NCBI GenBank assembly: GCA_025455125.1
Contig: JALONE010000014.1
Coordinates: 1-9,428, forward strand
Source of the DNA: Bacteroidota bacterium
Lineage (GTDB): Bacteria > Bacteroidota > Ignavibacteria > UBA10030
Reading direction: 5' to 3'
DNA: 9,428 nt
The notes beneath the pieces are model-generated. The model was not told the DNA's origin, ran no database searches, and saw nothing but the letters and a program-made list of their open reading frames with translations. Position numbers and translations under genes: made by a program. Of the stretch, positions 6,424-9,428 are shown piece after piece (position 1 is the first letter of the stretch; the number at the start of each line of letters is the position of its first letter).

Positions 6424-6494
6424 TCACCCCGAGTTTGTCACATTTCGATCCTTCGCGCGTCATCCTGAGCATGTCGAAGGGTGACGCGCTCAGG
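6424..6494. repeat. Dispersed hairpin-type intergenic repeat, copy 2
   Basis: It begins TCACCCCGAGTTTGTCA (6424-6440), close to 4899-4914 of copy 1. It then contains a hairpin with arms CGTCATCCT (6458-6466) and AGGGTGACG (6478-6486), with one mismatch and an 11-base loop gagcatgtcga. It ends tcgaagggtgacgcgctcagg, one base different from copy 1. A minus-strand frame from the TIM-barrel gene can be extended into this repeat, giving an artificially long N-terminus. Confidence 0.65.
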
Positions 6495-6575
6495 GCGAGA
6501 CAGGCTTAAGGTGACGAATGCATCTATGTTCCTATCTTGAGACAGCTTTTCATCCTTCCACCTTCACAGATCCCC

Positions 6576-7568
6576 ATGGAATATCGCTCCTTCGGTTCAA
6601 CCTCGCTTACCATTAGTTCCATAGGCTTCGGTGCCTGGGCCATCGGCGGTCCCGTCATGGCCGGCGAAATGCCCATCGGCTGGGGTGACGCCGATGATGC
6701 GACCTCCGTCGATGCGCTCCGTCGCGCCCTCGACCGCGGAATCACGTTCTATGATACAGCGGACTTCTACGGCCTCGGACATTCCGAGGAGCTCCTCGGC
6801 GCTGTGTTCGGCAATTCCGACCGTGTGGTCATCGCGTCGAAGGTCGGCCATCGGCTCATCAATGACGGCACCATCGCGCTCGACTACTCCAAGAAGCACA
6901 TTCTCAGCGCATGCGAGCAGAGTCTTCGCCGGCTGAAGCGGGACGCGATCGATTTCTATCAGCTTCACTCCGCCCGGATGCAGCATTTCGAACAGGGGGA
7001 ATGCATCACGGCGATGGAACAGTTGCGGCAGGAAGGGAAGATCCGGTTCTGGGGATTGTCGCTGAACACCTTCGCACCAGAGGCGGAGGCGGAATTTCTG
7101 ATGAGTCACCACTTGGCGGATGGATTCCAACTCGTGCTGAACATCATCAATCAGCGCGCGTTGAATGTCATTGCGAAGGCGCGGGAGAAGGGATACGGCA
7201 TCATCGCACGCATGCCGCTGCAGTTCGGATTGCTGACGGGGGCGATCACACCGGAGCGAACATTCGGTCCGAACGATCACCGCTCGTTCCGTCTGACGCC
7301 CGTGATCATCCAAAGGACACTCGATGCCCTCCAAACACTCGAGCCGATGCGCCACCGTCTGGGGATCACACAGACGTCGTTGGCGTTGAGTTACTGCGTC
7401 AACGAGGAAGGGGTCTCCACCGTCATCCCGGGCATCCGCACACCCGAACAAGCCGTGCAGAACACCACCGAGATCATCCCGTTGTCAAGTGAAGACATGA
7501 AGCAGATCCGCGATCTCTACGCAACACAGCTCCACGAGATCGTCGCATTGATGCAAAAGCAGGGATAG
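6576..7568 (+). CDS. Aldo/keto reductase
   Basis: A 330-residue cytoplasmic NADP(H)-dependent oxidoreductase of the aldo/keto reductase superfamily, which interconverts carbonyls and alcohols. The start MEYRSFGSTSLTISSIGFGAW is the standard N-terminal beta hairpin and first strand. The catalytic tetrad is complete: Asp60 and Tyr65 in YDTADFYG, Lys89 in IASKVG, His131 in FYQLHS. The C-terminal cofactor region is typical, with NIINQRALNVIAKAREKGYGIIARMPL (189-215) and STVIPGIRTPEQAVQN (281-296). It belongs with the YajO/Tas-like, proteobacterial AKR-type members rather than the short AKR5 enzymes. Its substrate cannot be told. The frame is open back to 6537, but those 13 residues lie outside the family fold, so the ATG at 6576 is preferred; no Shine-Dalgarno precedes it. 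It is monocistronic, divergent from the TIM-barrel gene. Confidence 0.92.
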   Translation: MEYRSFGSTSLTISSIGFGAWAIGGPVMAGEMPIGWGDADDATSVDALRRALDRGITFYDTADFYGLGHSEELLGAVFGNSDRVVIASKVGHRLINDGTIALDYSKKHILSACEQSLRRLKRDAIDFYQLHSARMQHFEQGECITAMEQLRQEGKIRFWGLSLNTFAPEAEAEFLMSHHLADGFQLVLNIINQRALNVIAKAREKGYGIIARMPLQFGLLTGAITPERTFGPNDHRSFRLTPVIIQRTLDALQTLEPMRHRLGITQTSLALSYCVNEEGVSTVIPGIRTPEQAVQNTTEIIPLSSEDMKQIRDLYATQLHEIVALMQKQG

Positions 7569-7574
7569 CCCCTT

Positions 7575-7637
7575 AATCACCCAATCACCAAATCCATACA
7601 TCAATCATCAACCACCAATCCTCATTCACCAATTTCC
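7575..7637. repeat. Second 7-bp tandem array in a convergent gap
   Basis: Nine consecutive 7-base units in register: aatcacc, caatcac, caaatcc, atacatc, aatcatc, aaccacc, aatcctc, attcacc, aatttcc. The last five agree best with an AATCACC consensus. The array fills nearly all of the 74-bp gap between the stop codon of the aldo/keto reductase and that of the LD-carboxypeptidase. It has almost no G on the plus strand, so neither gene is followed by a recognisable stem-loop terminator here. Confidence 0.7.
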
Positions 7638-7642
7638 TTCCC

Positions 7643-8584
7643 CTACCTCACTCCCCCCTCCAACACATCCAGCACCCCCTTCTTCGTGTCCAGCTTCGCT
7701 TTGACGCCGAGCGGGAGGGTCATCTTGCGCGGCACGTGTCCGTATCGGAAATTCGACATCGTCGGACATTTCATCTTCGGAGGGATCTCCGCCAGCACTT
7801 CCTCCGCGGTGAGATATGGCTTCGTTTTATCGACCGGCTCGCAATCCGTGAACAACCCGAGCACGAGTCCGCTGATTCGACGGGAGATCCCGGAGTTCTC
7901 GACCGTGGTCCACATCCGGTCCAGACGATGCGGCTCTTCCTCCACATCCTCCAGCACGAGGATGGACTTCGCGAGGTTTGGGAGATACGGTGTTCCGATG
8001 AGACAAACGAGGAGCGATAAGTTTCCGCCGAGCAACAATCCCGTCGCGGTTCCCTTGCGGTGAATGCACAGCTCCTCTTCCGGGGGATTCGGCAGCGGAC
8101 CGATCTTCGTCTTGCTCGTGATCTGCCGCCAGAAATGTTCTTCGGTATACGGGTCCATCCCCTTCCACATCTCGACCCCGCTCATCGGACCGGAAAAGGT
8201 GACGAGTCCCGTCTTGCGGAAGATCGCCAGCTGCAGTGCGGTGACGTCGCTGTAGCCGACGATGATCTTCGGATTCCGACGGAGCGCCGCATAGTCGATC
8301 CGGCCGAGCAACCGCGGCGTTCCGTAGCCTCCGCGAATGCAGAAGATCGCCTTGACGCTCTTGTCCTTCACCATCGCATTGAAATCCGCCGCGCGAACGT
8401 CGTCGGTTCCTGCAAGATAGCCGTACTGCTCGCGCACGTGCGCGCCGACCTTCACTCGATAGCCCTGCCGCTCAAGATATTCAACCCCTTTCTCGATCCG
8501 TTCTTCCGCCGGGGGTGTGCTTGCCGGCGCGATCAGGCCGATGCAGTCGCCGGTTCGAAGTTGTGGGGCTTTGATGGTGGGCAT
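7643..8584 (-). CDS. ldcA: LD-carboxypeptidase (peptidase family S66)
   Basis: A 313-residue serine peptidase of the LdcA/MccF family. LdcA cleaves the terminal D-alanine from murein tetrapeptides during peptidoglycan recycling; MccF relatives degrade microcin C. The catalytic triad is visible: Ser112 in IVGYSDVTALQ, Glu212 in ILVLEDVEEEPHRLDRM and His283 in FRYGHVPRKMTLPLG. The N-terminal segment LRTGDCIGLIAPAS and the turn IFCIRGGYGTPRLL (80-93) are family signatures. Length is normal and no signal peptide is seen, matching a cytoplasmic recycling enzyme. The ATG at 8584 is preferred over the open frame to 8668 because MPTIKAPQLRTGD fits the family start and GAGGA lies 5 bases upstream. A weak TTGCAT (8657-8652), 16 bp, TACATT (8635-8630) pair sits in the 91-bp leader and could be a promoter, low confidence. 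Confidence 0.92.
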   Translation of the reverse strand: MPTIKAPQLRTGDCIGLIAPASTPPAEERIEKGVEYLERQGYRVKVGAHVREQYGYLAGTDDVRAADFNAMVKDKSVKAIFCIRGGYGTPRLLGRIDYAALRRNPKIIVGYSDVTALQLAIFRKTGLVTFSGPMSGVEMWKGMDPYTEEHFWRQITSKTKIGPLPNPPEEELCIHRKGTATGLLLGGNLSLLVCLIGTPYLPNLAKSILVLEDVEEEPHRLDRMWTTVENSGISRRISGLVLGLFTDCEPVDKTKPYLTAEEVLAEIPPKMKCPTMSNFRYGHVPRKMTLPLGVKAKLDTKKGVLDVLEGGVR

Positions 8585-8675
8585 GGATTCCTCGGGTTCG
8601 TCTGTGATGGATGGAGGAGAATAGACGGAAATGTACGAGGAAAGCGGAGGAATGCAAGATGCGTGCAACGGACGC

Positions 8676-9287
8676 TCAGTGGAAGAACAAGCTCAGGAGG
8701 GAGAACTGCGCCACGCGCGCCAGCACGAGGCAGCACCATACGGAAAGAGACACGGCGGCGGCCGAGATGATGCGAAGCCTTGCAACGGAGGCGATCATGA
8801 AGGCGAAGACGACGACAAACCATGCCATGAAGAGATGCATTTCGCCAAGCACAACGCCCGGGATTCCTTGAAGATGGATGAGCGTTGCGATCCCCGGAAG
8901 CGATGCCCCGCGTACGGAGCCCGACATCATCCCTCCGGAGAGCTTGACGAGATCCCCCGCAACGAGTACGAGCCCTGCATGCGCGACGATCGCCAACGAC
9001 AATCGCCAGGCGACAGGACGGCGCATCAGATGCAGAATGCCGTGAAGAATCGCAGAGGCGAAGAGAAGCGAAACGACCATGCGGACCGGGATCGCTGCGG
9101 CGATCAGATATGATGCGGGAAGAACCGCGATACTCTGTCGCTGTGCCAGGAGAGAGACAGCCATCGCGTACTGGAGCACGACGATCAGAAGCAGGGAGAG
9201 CAGAAACGCTGGACGCCGGCGAAGCGTCCTCCCTGCGAGACGCGGAGCGGTAAAGATCGACAGGAGGAATCGCAGTCTGGATTTCAT
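8676..9287 (-). CDS. Yip1-like multi-pass membrane protein
   Basis: A 203-residue protein with five hydrophobic segments at about 27-47, 59-87, 96-115, 150-168 and 173-195. The start MKSRLRFLLSIFTAPRLAGRTLRRRPAFLL, an amphipathic stretch with a P-R and then R-R-P ahead of the first membrane segment, is what bacterial Yip1-domain proteins show; their function is unknown. The ATG at 9287 is chosen for AAAGGGG just upstream; a TTG nine codons earlier is possible. It begins 16 bp after the stop of the upstream barrel-like gene on the same strand, suggesting one transcript. The family call is from topology and the N-terminal pattern only, so it is moderately sure. Confidence 0.72.
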   Translation of the reverse strand: MKSRLRFLLSIFTAPRLAGRTLRRRPAFLLSLLLIVVLQYAMAVSLLAQRQSIAVLPASYLIAAAIPVRMVVSLLFASAILHGILHLMRRPVAWRLSLAIVAHAGLVLVAGDLVKLSGGMMSGSVRGASLPGIATLIHLQGIPGVVLGEMHLFMAWFVVVFAFMIASVARLRIISAAAVSLSVWCCLVLARVAQFSLLSLFFH

Positions 9288-9303
9288 ACCCTTTCCCCTT
9301 TTA

Positions 9304-9428
9304 TTACCAGTCAACCATTGTACCGAGACTCAACACCGTTCGAGCGTGAGGTCTCCACTGGCGTGTGATCTCAATTCGAAAGAGTCCCGCAAACCCGGCG
9401 AGACCCGCGCCCCACTCGGCGATGACCG
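9304..9428 (-). CDS. C-terminal end of a probable outer-membrane beta-barrel protein (runs off right edge)
   Basis: The last 40 codons of a gene entering from the right edge, stopping TAA at 9306-9304. The translation contains EWGAGLAGFAGLFRIEITRQW, then RTVLSLGTMVDW at the very end. Alternating hydrophobic residues, glycine-rich turns, the phrase G..G..GLFRIEI.R and an aromatic last residue are what the final strands of outer-membrane barrels (BamA-like or DUF5686-like) look like. This is a resemblance by eye over a short piece. Spacing of 16 bp to the Yip1-like gene suggests an operon. Confidence 0.6.
   Translation of the reverse strand, partial: VIAEWGAGLAGFAGLFRIEITRQWRPHARTVLSLGTMVDW

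Larger units (their letters stand above)
6263..6575. other. Divergent intergenic spacer between the TIM-barrel gene and the aldo/keto reductase
   Basis: This 313-bp gap must hold promoters for both flanking genes. Bases 6263-6360 are plain GC-rich sequence, open in the TIM-barrel frame but unlike a conserved protein. Bases 6361-6410 are locally AT-rich. On the minus strand a weak TTGAGA (6396-6391), 17 bp, TATCTC (6373-6368) could be a promoter for the TIM-barrel gene; the match is poor and I do not call it. From 6400 to 6494 the sequence is repeat material. Bases 6531-6545 (cctatcttgagacag) faintly echo the CTATCTCAG motif. No clear promoter or ribosome site was found for the plus-strand gene. 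Confidence 0.6.

Noticed and set aside
6537..6575. Upstream start for the aldo/keto reductase
   Set aside because: The extra 13 residues precede the standard family start MEYRSFGSTSL and have no ribosome site; they overlap spacer sequence.
6597..7451. A 284-codon minus-strand frame opposite the aldo/keto reductase
   Set aside because: The reductase on the other strand has a complete catalytic tetrad and full length; the antisense frame has no recognisable features.
1..9428. tRNA, rRNA, transposase, phage, toxin-antitoxin or defence genes
   Set aside because: I looked on both strands and found no cloverleaf, rRNA-like stretch or protein signature for any of these.

Overview
The window reads as ordinary chromosomal DNA of a GC-rich Gram-negative bacterium. 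Support for this comes from a lipobox lipoprotein, an LD-carboxypeptidase for murein recycling and the C-terminal end of what looks like an outer-membrane beta-barrel. The barrel tail, heptamer-repeat spacers and hairpin elements of the type TCACCC...GAGC(T/A)TGTCGA(A/G)GGGTG make me think of the Bacteroidota/Ignavibacteriota side of the FCB group. That placement is an inference from memory, not a result.

Left third (1-3939, all minus strand): a tightly packed operon reading lipoprotein, mnhA, mnhB, mnhC, mnhD. It encodes the first four subunits of an Mrp/Mnh-type multisubunit Na+(K+)/H+ antiporter. The three antiporter junctions are ATGA stop/start overlaps, and mnhD runs off the left edge (E, F and G would be expected beyond it). 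A small lipoprotein of unknown role ends 3 bp before mnhA.

Middle (3999-6575): a DNA-alkylation-repair (AlkD-like HEAT-repeat glycosylase) gene and a lone conserved protein that I read as a TIM-barrel, glycosidase-like protein with a Tat-like leader. These are separated and flanked by repeat-filled spacers. One spacer holds a degenerate array of 7-bp units over about 126 bp. Both flanks of the TIM-barrel gene carry a hairpin-type dispersed repeat and an inverted copy of a roughly 25-30 bp motif starting CTATCTCAGAA.

Right third (6576-9428): a plus-strand aldo/keto reductase converges on a minus-strand set made of LD-carboxypeptidase, a Yip1-like membrane protein and the tail of a probable outer-membrane barrel protein. 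The short convergent gap (7569-7642) is almost entirely a second 7-bp-period array of different sequence.

The genes themselves are mostly familiar housekeeping and envelope functions. I see no phage, IS transposase, CRISPR array, toxin-antitoxin pair or defence island. The most unusual material is intergenic: two heptamer arrays and the repeat-bracketed TIM-barrel gene.
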